NCBI GenBank assembly: GCA_022710975.1
Contig: JAKLGA010000001.1
Coordinates: 1 to 64,000, forward strand
Reading direction: 5' to 3'
Source of the DNA: Myxococcota bacterium
GTDB lineage: Bacteria; Myxococcota; B64-G9
Length of the DNA: 64,000 bases
Part shown: one piece after another, positions 18,601-26,597 of the stretch
Layout of the letters: every line of letters begins with the position of its first letter
Position numbering within the stretch: position 1 is the stretch's first letter
Made by a program: the position numbers and the translations under genes
Notes under the pieces: model-generated
Databases searched by the model: none
The model's input: only the letters and a program-made list of their open reading frames with translations
What the model was told of the DNA's origin: nothing

Positions 18601-18993
18601 ATGAAGATGTCGGCCATCGTGGGCGACGCGCCCGACGGCTGCCCGGCCGGCGCGGCCGAGCCCACCGCGGGCTCCGGCAGCCGCTACATCGAGGTGGCCA
18701 ACCGCACCGGCGGCATCTTCGAGAGCATCTGCACCTCGAACTGGGCCCAGTCGCTGCAGAACCTGGGCATCGACGCCTTCGCCGCCATCCAGGAGTTCCC
18801 GCTCTCCCGGCCGGCGGATCCGGGCTCGATCAGCGTCACCGTGGACGGGGTGGCAGTCCCGCCCTGCGGCACGCCCGGCTGCTCCGACGGGTACACCTAC
18901 TACCCGGACTCCAACACGATCTTCTTCGGCGACGGCATCGTGCCGGAGAAGGGCGACCGCATCGAGATCCACTACACCGCCGCATGCCTCTAG
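15700..18993 (+). CDS. Large lipoprotein with repeated ASH (choice-of-anchor D) domains and a C-terminal VWA domain
   Basis: This encodes 1097 residues from the ATG after GGACGGAGG. Lipobox IALGC gives a lipid-anchored Cys about residue 21. Residues about 60-790 are a chain of roughly seven Ig-like ASH/choice-of-anchor D repeats, recognisable by recurrent V-D-F-G-x-V and 'NxG' strands (e.g. PLTVDFGTVPVGES, PSELDFGVVTLGC). Many paired cysteines suggest disulfides. A von Willebrand A-like domain follows (about 800-1030) with the MIDAS motif D808-N-S-G-S812. The end is a small beta-domain with IEIHYTAACL. It is probably a surface adhesin or structural lipoprotein. It shares most of its architecture with the next gene. 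Confidence 0.88.
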   Translation: MNPRQIRLAIVALALLPIALGCECGGSEFVPQSGNIGRYHVSTGTTPPPLDQYAEAQPGVDPDRAEVAVDFGSVDVDTQAMRYLFFRNTGTADLLVGAVSFEQGADPAFAVACLQDGSFVAGCPYSDSAPLAIPAGGDLVIQAAFAPQEVRAHAAAFVIVSTAADFSEVRVSLTGAGVTPEIQVCISDCVGDQGAAGCSGATDLCNDVAPGDLRVDFGDGVTGQTSTRRVVVKNLGNQSLVVSLIQLSGGDASQFAWTAAGDALPGTLAAGQEVELSVTYTPTTGGEHASELQILSNDVNEGELRVDLAGRGLAPRVCPEPLTVDFGTVPVGESREGSFLLTNCGLLELSVSSIALTADSSADFSMVSPTDFPLVLQPGESATVTAAYTPTDRGSDLGGAAIFSNDPASDPATGLTGVVALRGNGLVLECDILAVPSPLNFGGVVQQQSDVQLLVLSNVGNHQCTFLGAEITQNSAEGEFGVLSAPPSGTVFQPGDTLQLEVSYAPTALGLDAGVLTLTGTDKDGPTIDVPLVGEGVATAVCELSVTPASLRFGTTKLNNTRALYITLENSGNAPCQISGYEMTHGILFPYEFTVTGAPPTPFNVARRGQAGSRVDLEITFAPSQLGLHAAAFWVTSNDPDLQQSGSNPFDQFSCTWPAPPEPGQACVPISGSAAESNIEVVPSELDFGVVTLGCNSPELRVTVYNLGTIDLNVADIYLEDPADPNFEIRQAPATPYALPGGQSFEVRLRYHPQDMSVHRNSLYIVSDASNEDMLIVPLFGRGTNISDQTDVFHQPTEVKSDVLFVVDNSGSMGWAQTELANNFASFIAYATSLEVDYHIGVITTEVNDAETGQGDPDRDIFPGVLVQAPGRPKIITNQTPELNAAFTDNVNVGTCCSDEQEAGLQAAHMALSEPLVSDPAANDGFVREDAKLYLIMLSDEQDQSRGEPDFYVDFFQSIKGFRNTAWMKMSAIVGDAPDGCPAGAAEPTAGSGSRYIEVANRTGGIFESICTSNWAQSLQNLGIDAFAAIQEFPLSRPADPGSISVTVDGVAVPPCGTPGCSDGYTYYPDSNTIFFGDGIVPEKGDRIEIHYTAACL

Positions 18994-19005
18994 GCCCCCC
19001 CCCGG

Positions 19006-19035
19006 TTGCGGCCCCCGGAAATCCGGGTGTAGGCT
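19006..19035 (+). promoter_or_regulatory. Candidate promoter with palindromic spacer between the two ASH/VWA genes
   Basis: TTGCGG (19006-19011), 18 bp, TAGGCT (19030-19035). The spacer contains the inverted repeat CCCGG-AAAT-CCGGG. It could be an operator, or a weak stem-loop closing the upstream gene. Confidence 0.4.
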
Positions 19036-19065
19036 CGGACAGACGGTCCCGACGAGGAGGTCCCC

Positions 19066-22000
19066 ATGCTGCGGAAGGCGAGCGTGCTGTGGCTGGCCGG
19101 GTTCGTGCTGCTGCTCGGCACCCTGGCCTGCGAGTGCGACGGCGGCGGCAACCTGACCGACATCTGGCCGAAGCTGGAGAAGCACTTCGTCGGCCAGGAG
19201 GACGTGACGCCCGCGCTCGAGCAGTACGTCGACGTGCCCGGGTCCGAGACCATCGCCCTCGACTTCGGGCTGACGGACGTGGACATCGCCAACTCGCGCT
19301 ACCTGTTCCTGCGCAACACCGGCAACGGCGATCTGCACATGGCCGGGCTCACCCTGGCCGACGGCTCGAGCGGCGACTTCGCCCCGGCCTGCCTGGAGGG
19401 CGGACAGTTCCGTCTGGGCTGCCCCTACGACGACACGCACACCCTGGTGGTCCCGGCCGGGCAGGACCTGGTGTTGCGGGTGACCTACGCCCCGCGCGAC
19501 GTGGGCGCGGACGCGGGCTCCTTCGTCATCCACACCGACGCCCACGACCACCCGGCGCTGACCGTGACGCTGGCGGGCGAGGGCGTCACCCCGGAGGTCC
19601 AGGTGTGCGTCAGCGACTGCACCGGCGATCAGGCCGGGGCGGGCTGCGCCGGCGCCGGGCTCGTGTGCAACGACGCCCTGGCCCCGGCCAACCTGGAGGT
19701 GGACTTCGGCGACACGGACATGAGCACCGCGGTGGGGCGCGACATGCTCATCCGCAACCTGGGCGATCGCCCGCTCTCGGTGAGCGGCCTGGTGTTCATC
19801 TCCGGGGCCCACAGCCAGTTCAGCCTGGAGGTCACCGGCGGGCAGGCGCTGCCCGGCGTGCTCCCGGCCGGCCAGGAGGCCGTGGTGCACCTGGTGTTCG
19901 ACCCCGGCCTGGGCGGCGAGCACCAGACCACCCTCCAGGTGCAGTCGAACGACGTCAACGAGCGCGAGATCAACCTGGTGCTGTCGGGCCGCGGGCTCGC
20001 GCCGCGCGTGTGCCCGGAGCCCATGGCGCTCGACTTCGGCAACGTGCCCACGGGCCAGTCCCTGGAGCAGTCCTTCGTCATCACCAACTGCGGCCTGCTC
20101 GAGCTGCAGCTCGAGGGGCTGTCGCTCGCGGCCAGCACGAGCGCCGACTTCAGCCTGACCGGCAACCCGGCCCCCACCGCGCTCGCCGTCGGGGCGCAGG
20201 CCACCGTGACCGTGCGCTACTGGCCGCAGGCCCAGGGCTCGGACCGGGGCGGGGTGGAGATCTTCTCCAACGATCCGGCCTCCGATCCCGTGAGCCACCT
20301 GACGGGCGCGGTCAGCCTGGTGGGTCAGAGCGTCCCGCGCCAGTGCCAGATCCAGGCCACGCCCTTCGCGGTCACCTTCGGCGGGGTGGTGCAGCAGCAG
20401 AGCGCCACCGTGAACCTGGTGATCTCCAACCAGGGCTCGGACCTGTGCACCCTGCAGAGCGTGGAGATCTCCGCGAACACGGCCAGCGGCGAGTTCGCCC
20501 TGGACCAGGTCCCGCCGGCCGGCAGCGAGCTCCAGCCGGGCGACTCCCTGGTCGCGGTGGTGCGCTACAGCCCGGTCGACCTGGGGGTGGACACGGGCAC
20601 GCTCAGCATCTTCGGCAACGACGCGGACGGCAACGAGGTGCGGGTGGACCTCAACGGCGAGGGCATCCAGGCCGCGGTGTGCGATCTGGAGGTGAACCCC
20701 GACAGCCTGAACTTCGGCACGGTCAAGGTGAACACCACCGCGACGCAGGTGGTGCAGCTCACCAACGTCGGCCAGGCGCAGTGCAGCATCACCCAGCTCG
20801 AGCTCAAGCAGAGCGCGATGTTCCCGGGCAACTTCACCATCACCGCCGGGCCCAGCGCGCCCTTCGTGCTGAACCGGCGCGGCCAGCCCAACTCCCAGGC
20901 CAGCGTCGAGATCACCTACGCCCCGGACACGGTGTCGCAGGACGAGGTGCTCAAGCAGTCGGCGGCGCTCAGGATCACCTGCGACGATCCCGACCTGCAG
21001 CTCCAGGGCGGCAGCATGTGGGACGTTTGGGCCTGCCTGCCCCCGCCCACCCTGGGCCAGGCCTGCGTGCCGGTCTCGGGCATGTCGGTCGAGTCGGCCA
21101 TCGAGGTGGTGCCCAGCGAGCTCGACTTCGGCGTGGTCGAGGTGGGCTGCAACTCGCCCGAGCTGCACGTGACGGTCTACAACCTGGGCACCGAGGCGCT
21201 GAACATCCAGGACATGTACCTGGAGACCCAGCCCGATCCCAACTTCGAGATCCGCCAGGCCCCGGCCCTGCCCTACAACCTGGCCGGCGGCGGCTCCTTC
21301 CAGGTGCGGCTGCGCTACCACCCCCAGGAGGACCGCGCCCACCGCAACAACCTGATCATCACCTCCGACGCCTCCAACGCCCAGATGCTGGCCGTGCCGC
21401 TGTTCGGCCGCGGCACGCTGCTGTCGCACCAGACCGACGTGTTCCACCAGCCGACCGAGGTGAAGTCGGACGTGCTGTTCGTGATCGACAACTCGGGCTC
21501 CATGGGCTGGGCGCAGCAGGCCCTGGCGGACAACTTCGCCTCGTTCATCTCCTACGCCACCAGCCTGCAGGTCGACTACCACATCGGGGTCATCACCACC
21601 GAGGTGAACTCGTCCGAGACGAACATGGGCGACCCGCCCCGCGACATCATCCCGGGCGTCCTGGTGCAGGCCCCCAGCCGGCCCAAGATCATCACCAACC
21701 AGACCCCCAACCTGAACGCTGCCTTCAGCGACAACGCCAACGTGGGCGACTGCTGCTCGGACGAGCAGGAGTCGGGCCTGCAGGCGGCCCACATGGCGCT
21801 GTCGGAGCCCCTGGTGAGCGACCCGACCGCCAACGACGGCTTCCTGCGCGAGGACGCCAAGCTGTACCTGATCATGCTCAGCGACGAGCAGGACCAGTCG
21901 CGCGGCGACCCCGACTTCTACGTGGACTTCTTCCTGTCCATCAAGGGCTACCGCAACACGGACATGATGAAGATGTCGGCCATCGTGGGCGACGCGCCGG

Positions 22001-22341
22001 ACGGCTGCGCGAACGCCGTCTCGGGCAGCCGCTACATCGACGTGGCCAACCGCACCGGCGGCATCTTCGAGTCGATCTGCACCGCGAACTGGGCCCAGTC
22101 GCTGCAGAACCTGGGCATCGACGCCTTCGCCGCCATCCGCGAGTTCCCCCTGTCGCGGCCGGCGGACGCCGGCACGCTCACGGTCACCGTGGACGGCGTG
22201 GCCGTCCCGGCCTGCGGCACGCCCGGCTGCACCGACGGCTACACCTACTACCCGGACACCAACAGCATCTTCTTCGGCGACAACCGGGTGCCAGGCCGCG
22301 GCGCGCGCATCGAGGTCGACTACGAGGCGGTCTGCCTCTGA
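19066..22341 (+). CDS. Second ASH/VWA lipoprotein, tandem paralogue of the preceding gene
   Basis: This encodes 1091 residues. Lipobox LGTLAC places the lipidated Cys about residue 23. The same order is kept: ASH-type repeats to about residue 790, then a VWA-like domain with MIDAS D808-N-S-G-S812 at the same position as in the paralogue, then a short beta-tail. Long blocks in the VWA part are almost identical between the two (e.g. SDEQDQSRG, NRTGGIFESIC, NLGIDAFAAI). The N-terminal repeats are more diverged. This indicates an old tandem duplication with stronger constraint or gene conversion in the C-terminal half. The role is likely surface adhesion or complex scaffolding. Confidence 0.88.
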   Translation: MLRKASVLWLAGFVLLLGTLACECDGGGNLTDIWPKLEKHFVGQEDVTPALEQYVDVPGSETIALDFGLTDVDIANSRYLFLRNTGNGDLHMAGLTLADGSSGDFAPACLEGGQFRLGCPYDDTHTLVVPAGQDLVLRVTYAPRDVGADAGSFVIHTDAHDHPALTVTLAGEGVTPEVQVCVSDCTGDQAGAGCAGAGLVCNDALAPANLEVDFGDTDMSTAVGRDMLIRNLGDRPLSVSGLVFISGAHSQFSLEVTGGQALPGVLPAGQEAVVHLVFDPGLGGEHQTTLQVQSNDVNEREINLVLSGRGLAPRVCPEPMALDFGNVPTGQSLEQSFVITNCGLLELQLEGLSLAASTSADFSLTGNPAPTALAVGAQATVTVRYWPQAQGSDRGGVEIFSNDPASDPVSHLTGAVSLVGQSVPRQCQIQATPFAVTFGGVVQQQSATVNLVISNQGSDLCTLQSVEISANTASGEFALDQVPPAGSELQPGDSLVAVVRYSPVDLGVDTGTLSIFGNDADGNEVRVDLNGEGIQAAVCDLEVNPDSLNFGTVKVNTTATQVVQLTNVGQAQCSITQLELKQSAMFPGNFTITAGPSAPFVLNRRGQPNSQASVEITYAPDTVSQDEVLKQSAALRITCDDPDLQLQGGSMWDVWACLPPPTLGQACVPVSGMSVESAIEVVPSELDFGVVEVGCNSPELHVTVYNLGTEALNIQDMYLETQPDPNFEIRQAPALPYNLAGGGSFQVRLRYHPQEDRAHRNNLIITSDASNAQMLAVPLFGRGTLLSHQTDVFHQPTEVKSDVLFVIDNSGSMGWAQQALADNFASFISYATSLQVDYHIGVITTEVNSSETNMGDPPRDIIPGVLVQAPSRPKIITNQTPNLNAAFSDNANVGDCCSDEQESGLQAAHMALSEPLVSDPTANDGFLREDAKLYLIMLSDEQDQSRGDPDFYVDFFLSIKGYRNTDMMKMSAIVGDAPDGCANAVSGSRYIDVANRTGGIFESICTANWAQSLQNLGIDAFAAIREFPLSRPADAGTLTVTVDGVAVPACGTPGCTDGYTYYPDTNSIFFGDNRVPGRGARIEVDYEAVCL

Positions 22342-22346
22342 GAGAT

Positions 22347-22402
22347 CGTGCGGCGTGCTGCGTGCGGCGTGCCCGGTTCCGGGCTCCAACTTCCAGGTTC
22401 CT
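22347..22402 (+). repeat. Degenerate heptanucleotide array after the second ASH/VWA gene
   Basis: Eight contiguous heptads follow 5 bp after the stop: CGTGCGG, CGTGCTG, CGTGCGG, CGTGCCC, GGTTCCG, GGCTCCA, ACTTCCA, GGTTCCT. The 7-bp period is kept while the unit changes from a GTGC type to a TTCC type. It lies in the sense orientation of the upstream gene, like the arrays at 6721, 37207 and 44865. Confidence 0.7.
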
Positions 22403-22427
22403 TCCCACCAAGACTGCGGGGAGTGAA

Positions 22428-24086
22428 ATGCGCGAAAGATCTGGCTGGTGCGGGGTGTGGATCCTGATCATGCTCTCTCCGCTCTTCGTGGCGGCCTCGT
22501 GTGAGCGCGGGGCGGCCACGCAGGATCCCGGGCCCGTCGCGCCCGTGGCCGCTCCCGCGGCGGAGCCGGTGGGTGAGCCCTTCCCGGCCCAGGTGGCCGG
22601 GCAGTTCTACCCCGCGCGACCCGAGGCGCTGCGGGCCATGATCGCCGGCCACCTGGCCGAGGCGGACAAGACCGCGGGGGTGAAGGTGCCCGCGGGCGCG
22701 GACATCCTGGGCGTGGTCGTGCCACACGCCGGCTACCCCTACTCCGGGCCGGTGGCCGCGCACGCCTTCGCCGCCCTCCGCGGGCGCGAGCTGCGGCGGG
22801 TGGTGGTGCTGGGGCCGGCGCACCGGCGGCGCTTCCCCGTGCCCGCGCTGCTCGACGCCCCGGCCTACCAGACGCCGCTGGGGCCCATCCCCATCGACCG
22901 GGACGGGGTGCGCGCGCTGGCGGCCTCCGGCACCGCCCAGGTCGCGCCCGACAGGTTCCTGGAGGAGCACGCCCTGGAGGTGGAGCTGCCCTTCCTGCAG
23001 GTGGCGCTCGGCGACTTCCAGCTCGTGCCGGTGATGGTGAGCGAGCCTGATCGGCCCGCGATGCAGCGGCTGGCCGCGGCCATCCAGGCGGCCTTCCCCG
23101 GCCGGGACACCCTGGTGGTGGCCTCCACCGACCTGTCCCACGACTACCCCTACGAGGTGGCGGTCGCCATGGACGCGCTGGCCATGCGCCTGGTGACGGC
23201 GCTCGACGCCGACGGGCTGGTGGCCGGCGATGGCCGTTTCCGCCGCGCGGGCGAGGCCATCCGGGTGGGGCAGGACGGCGCGCCCGAGCCCGCGGCGTGC
23301 CAGCTCTGCGGGCTGGGCCCGGTGCTGGCGCTGGTCGAGCTGGCCCGGCTCCACCCGGGCGCCGCGGGGGTGCTGCTCGACCGGCGCACCTCCGGGGACG
23401 TCGTGGGTGACACCCGCTCGCGCATCGTGGGCTACGGGGCGGTGGCCATCCAGCTCGCCAGCCCGCGCCCGGCCCCGACCGGGGTGAAGGCGCAGGGGCC
23501 CGGAACGACCGGCGACTTCCTGTCGGCCGAGGAGAAGGCCGCGCTGCTCGGCGTCGCGCGCCAGGCGCTCGAGCGCCACTTCGCCACCGGCTCGGTCGAT
23601 CTGCCCGTGCCCGCGAGCGAGAAGCTGCGCGCGCCCGGGGCCGCCTTCGTCACCCTGAAGAAGCACGGCGAGCTCCGGGGCTGCATCGGCCACATGGAGC
23701 CGACCTCTCCGCTATGGGAGATGATCCGCGATCGCGCGCTCGACGCGGCCCTGAACGACAACCGCTTCCCGCAGGTGACCCGGGCGGAGCTGGCGGAGCT
23801 CCGCATCGAGATCTCGGTGCTGTCCCCGCGCGTCCCGGTCAAGTCCCCGGAGGCGGACATCGTCATCGGCCGGGACGGGGTGTGGCTCGAGCTCGGGCCC
23901 CACCGCGGGGTGTTCCTGCCCCAGGTGCCGGTCGAGCAGGGCTGGGACACGGTCCCGGTCTACCTGGACAACCTGTGCCGCAAGGCGCACGTCCCGGAGC
24001 GCGGCTGCTGGCGCCGGCCCGAGGCGGTGCTGCAGCGCTTCAGCGCGCTGGTGTTCGGGGAGGAGGAGGCTACAGGGCCGCGGTGA
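22428..24086 (+). CDS. Lipoprotein fusion of MEMO1-like and AMMECR1 domains
   Basis: This encodes 552 residues from the ATG after GGGGAG. The N-terminus (MRERSGWCGVWILIMLS, then VAASC) carries a lipobox, so the protein is predicted to be lipid-anchored outside the cytoplasm. Residues about 45-350 match the MEMO1/AmmeMemoRadiSam B fold. H100 (PHAGYPYSG), H132 (GPAHRRR), H238 (STDLSHDYP) and C291 (ACQLCGLG) follow nearly the spacing of the human MEMO1 set H49, H81, H192, C244. Residues about 365-552 match AMMECR1/AmmeMemoRadiSam A, with LRGCIG at 416-421. The usual radical-SAM partner is absent from this window. Its 3' end overlaps the convergent fadL-like gene by 17 bp. Confidence 0.88.
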   Translation: MRERSGWCGVWILIMLSPLFVAASCERGAATQDPGPVAPVAAPAAEPVGEPFPAQVAGQFYPARPEALRAMIAGHLAEADKTAGVKVPAGADILGVVVPHAGYPYSGPVAAHAFAALRGRELRRVVVLGPAHRRRFPVPALLDAPAYQTPLGPIPIDRDGVRALAASGTAQVAPDRFLEEHALEVELPFLQVALGDFQLVPVMVSEPDRPAMQRLAAAIQAAFPGRDTLVVASTDLSHDYPYEVAVAMDALAMRLVTALDADGLVAGDGRFRRAGEAIRVGQDGAPEPAACQLCGLGPVLALVELARLHPGAAGVLLDRRTSGDVVGDTRSRIVGYGAVAIQLASPRPAPTGVKAQGPGTTGDFLSAEEKAALLGVARQALERHFATGSVDLPVPASEKLRAPGAAFVTLKKHGELRGCIGHMEPTSPLWEMIRDRALDAALNDNRFPQVTRAELAELRIEISVLSPRVPVKSPEADIVIGRDGVWLELGPHRGVFLPQVPVEQGWDTVPVYLDNLCRKAHVPERGCWRRPEAVLQRFSALVFGEEEATGPR

Positions 24087-25488
24087 AGGTCAGGCCGAGC
24101 AGGTGGCTGATGGTGGAGAACTTGCCGTTCGCCCGGCCCTCGTAGTTGAGGCCGTCCCCGCCGCTGCCCACCTCGTTCTGCTTCTCGCCGCTCCAGAAGG
24201 CCAGCATGTAGCCGATGTCCAGCTTACCCCAGGACCAGTGGTAGCCGGTGCCCACGGTGATGAGCTGGCGCTGGCCGTCGGGCAGCGAGGGGTCGTAGGT
24301 GTCGTCCGGCACCGGCGAGGAGACCGTGCCCCAGCCGACGCGCAGCGGCCACACGTCGAACAGGGTGTACTCGAGGCCGAGCGAGAACTGCCAGGACAGA
24401 CCCCAGTTCTTCTCGATCGTCGTGTTGAGGCTCTCGGAGCAGGTCCCGTCGCTCGGCTTGGTGCAGGCGAACTCGATCGACAGCGAGTCGTACGAGCTGA
24501 AGTCCGCCAGGTAGAAGTCGGCCGCCACGATCAGGTTCTCCACCCCCAGGAAGGCCACCCCCACGTTGAAGTTGAAGGGCAGGTCGACGGTCACGCTGCC
24601 GGTGGTCGAGTCCGGGATCCGGGTCAGGCCCTGGTCGGCGAGCTGCTGGCGGGCCTGCAGGCCGGTCTGGTTGAAGACGAAGTTGGCGGTGCCCTCGAAG
24701 GGCAGGCCCATGCTGGCGTCCCCGTTGAAGCCGCCGCGCAGGGACAGGCCGAGGCCGAGGATGCCGGGCCACTCGCCGTACAGCGCCACGTTCCAGCCGT
24801 GGCTGGTGCCGCTGCCGGTCAGGCGCATCTCGCCCCAGGGATCCTCGCCGACCACGGCCGGGTACAGGTAGTGCACGCCGGACAGATCGATGCGCTTGGA
24901 CAGGCGCGCCGTGCCGTAGATGAAGGTGTAGCCCGCGGCCAGCGAGAGCTTGAAGCTGTCCTTGAACCCGGCCAGCTTGGCGAGGTCGACCGCCAGCGCC
25001 AGGTTGGGGAGGAAGGTCTGGATCTCGGTCTCGGTGCCGATGAAGCGGCCGTCCCAGTCGCCCGGCCAGTAGGTGCCCAGGCCGAAGGCGTTGGTCATGC
25101 CGAAGCCCAGGTGGAAGCCCGACTCGAAGATGTTCCAGGTGGCGTACAGGTGGATCGGGTTGAAGCCCTTGACCTTGGCGTCCACGTCGTTCGTGCCGTC
25201 GTTGACCACGGTCCCGTACGGGCTGCGGGCGGGCAGCTCGTTGCCGGCCTCGTAGCTGGTGAAGGGCAGGATGCCGGTCACCCCGAGCTGGAGCTGCACG
25301 CCCGGCAGCTCGGTGATGGCCGCGGGGTTGTAGAACATGGCCGACGGATCGTCGGCCACGCCCGTGCGCGCGCCGCACATGCCCGTGCCGGACGCGTTGT
25401 GCTCGTAGATGTAGAAGCCGCCGGCCAGGGCCGACGGGGCCAGGGCCAGGCAGGCCGCCAGGGCCAGGAGCGAGAGCTTGCGGTTCAT
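24070..25488 (-). CDS. FadL/OmpP1/TodX-family outer-membrane transporter
   Basis: This encodes 472 residues with GAGGAGG upstream. After the signal peptide (LALAACLALAPSALA) the mature N-terminus GGFYIYEHNASGTGMCGA begins like the hatch of FadL proteins. DDPSAMFYNPAAITELPGV is the strongly conserved 'xNPAA' motif. The remainder is a 14-strand barrel ending in SHLLGLTFTAAL. Relatives take up long-chain fatty acids or hydrocarbons across the outer membrane. An intrinsic terminator lies just 22 bp before its start, so expression depends on read-through or an internal start (see terminator at 25510). Confidence 0.92.
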   Translation of the reverse strand: MNRKLSLLALAACLALAPSALAGGFYIYEHNASGTGMCGARTGVADDPSAMFYNPAAITELPGVQLQLGVTGILPFTSYEAGNELPARSPYGTVVNDGTNDVDAKVKGFNPIHLYATWNIFESGFHLGFGMTNAFGLGTYWPGDWDGRFIGTETEIQTFLPNLALAVDLAKLAGFKDSFKLSLAAGYTFIYGTARLSKRIDLSGVHYLYPAVVGEDPWGEMRLTGSGTSHGWNVALYGEWPGILGLGLSLRGGFNGDASMGLPFEGTANFVFNQTGLQARQQLADQGLTRIPDSTTGSVTVDLPFNFNVGVAFLGVENLIVAADFYLADFSSYDSLSIEFACTKPSDGTCSESLNTTIEKNWGLSWQFSLGLEYTLFDVWPLRVGWGTVSSPVPDDTYDPSLPDGQRQLITVGTGYHWSWGKLDIGYMLAFWSGEKQNEVGSGGDGLNYEGRANGKFSTISHLLGLTFTAAL

Positions 25489-25509
25489 GGGCGCCTCCTC
25501 GTGGATACG

Positions 25510-25543
25510 AAAAGCGCGCCGGACGGTTCAAGGTCCGGCGCGC
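25510..25543 (-). terminator. Intrinsic terminator between the Cys-rich lipoprotein and fadL-like genes
   Basis: On the reverse strand GCGCGCCGGAC (25543-25533) and GTCCGGCGCGC (25524-25514) form a perfect 11-bp stem with an 8-nt loop, followed by TTTTC. A second small stem (CACCC/GGGTG) precedes it. Very strong by eye. Confidence 0.85.
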
Positions 25544-25573
25544 AGCGGGCGATCACCCAGCCGGGTGACGGAC

Positions 25574-26419
25574 TCACTCGGCGATCATCATCGACATGTA
25601 GCAGTAGTTCGGCACGGCCGCGACCTGGGACTCGCCCCAGGTCACGCCGGCCTTCTCGGGCTTGGCGGTGACCAGGGCCAGCGGGCCCGGGATCAGGAAC
25701 ATGCCGGTCGCGCTGGTCATGGTGCCGGTGAAGTCGGTGAAGGTCGCGTTCGGGTAGTAGATGGTGGTGAAGTCCGTGCCGTCGGCCTTCTTGACCACCG
25801 CGTCGGCGATCGGGGCGTGGGCGGCGTCCATCACGAAGCCGAGCACGAAGCCGTCCGCCGCGGCGAAGCCCGGGAGCTGGCTCAGCCCGGTCACCATGCT
25901 GTTGGGCACCGCGAACACGGTGGCGCCCTCCACGCACACCTTCTCCTCCGGGAGGCTCCAGGCCTTGACGCCGGTGCCGGTGGGGAAGTAGGTGCCGGCC
26001 GCGCCGTCGAAGCCGGCGTCGTCCGCCAGCACCACCAGGCCGAGCGCGACGTTGGTCGCGTCGAAGCAGTCGGTGGCGAAGGTGCCGTTGGCGGCCGAGG
26101 TGGTGGTGGTCAGCGGGGTGGTGTTGGTGCCGGTGATGAAGCCCATGGGGGCCACCGGGCCGAGGTCCGCGACGATGCCCTGCTGGGTGGTCACGTCGAC
26201 GACCGCGCCGCTCACGTGAACCTGCTGGTTCGTGCAGCACGCGGCGGCTTCCTCGCACAGGTCGGTGGTGGTGTTGCACACCAGCGCGCCGGTGCAGGTG
26301 TCGCCGGCCAGGCAGGCGCAGCCGAGCGCGCCGGCCGTGCACTCCTCGCCGTCGTCGCCGCAGCCGAACGCCAGGCCAGCCAGGGAGAGCGCCAGGACCA
26401 CGATGAGCAGCTTCTTCAT
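25574..26419 (-). CDS. Cysteine-rich lipoprotein with a regulatory-like beta domain, function unknown
   Basis: This encodes 281 residues. Lipobox LAFGC (Cys20) marks a lipoprotein. A compact disulfide-rich stretch follows (residues about 20-65, with CTAG, CACLAGDTC, LVC, LCEEAAACC). Residues about 70-260 are threonine-rich beta structure resembling a carboxypeptidase-regulatory-like/CNA-B fold (AVVDVTTQQGI). It has its own promoter (26514-26542) and terminator (25510-25543), so it may be a highly expressed single unit. No enzymatic motif is seen. Confidence 0.75.
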   Translation of the reverse strand: MKKLLIVVLALSLAGLAFGCGDDGEECTAGALGCACLAGDTCTGALVCNTTTDLCEEAAACCTNQQVHVSGAVVDVTTQQGIVADLGPVAPMGFITGTNTTPLTTTTSAANGTFATDCFDATNVALGLVVLADDAGFDGAAGTYFPTGTGVKAWSLPEEKVCVEGATVFAVPNSMVTGLSQLPGFAAADGFVLGFVMDAAHAPIADAVVKKADGTDFTTIYYPNATFTDFTGTMTSATGMFLIPGPLALVTAKPEKAGVTWGESQVAAVPNYCYMSMMIAE

Positions 26420-26513
26420 TTTCGAGCCTCCTTCGAACAGCGGTTTGGGAATCTACCCCCAAGGAGCGAGCCCCCTCCGGGCCGGCTCGTCCAGGGATTT
26501 CCAGGGCGCCCCA

Positions 26514-26542
26514 AGACTAAGGACTTCCCGGGTCGCTGTCAA
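26514..26542 (-). promoter_or_regulatory. Sigma-70 promoter of the Cys-rich lipoprotein gene
   Basis: On the reverse strand TTGACA (26542-26537), a 17-bp spacer, TAGTCT (26519-26514). The predicted transcript has a leader of about 85-90 nt before the ATG at 26419. No stem-loop regulator was recognised in the leader. Confidence 0.6.
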
Positions 26543-26597
26543 TTCCTTTGATTCGTCTTTGTTTCCAGCGGGCTGGACCCGAGGCTCGACACCCGCG

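Noticed and set aside
15226-22389. 2387-codon open frame on the minus strand
   Set aside because: It is the antisense shadow of two clear lipoprotein genes in GC-rich DNA. The translation is low-complexity (G, H, A, R, V) with no domain.
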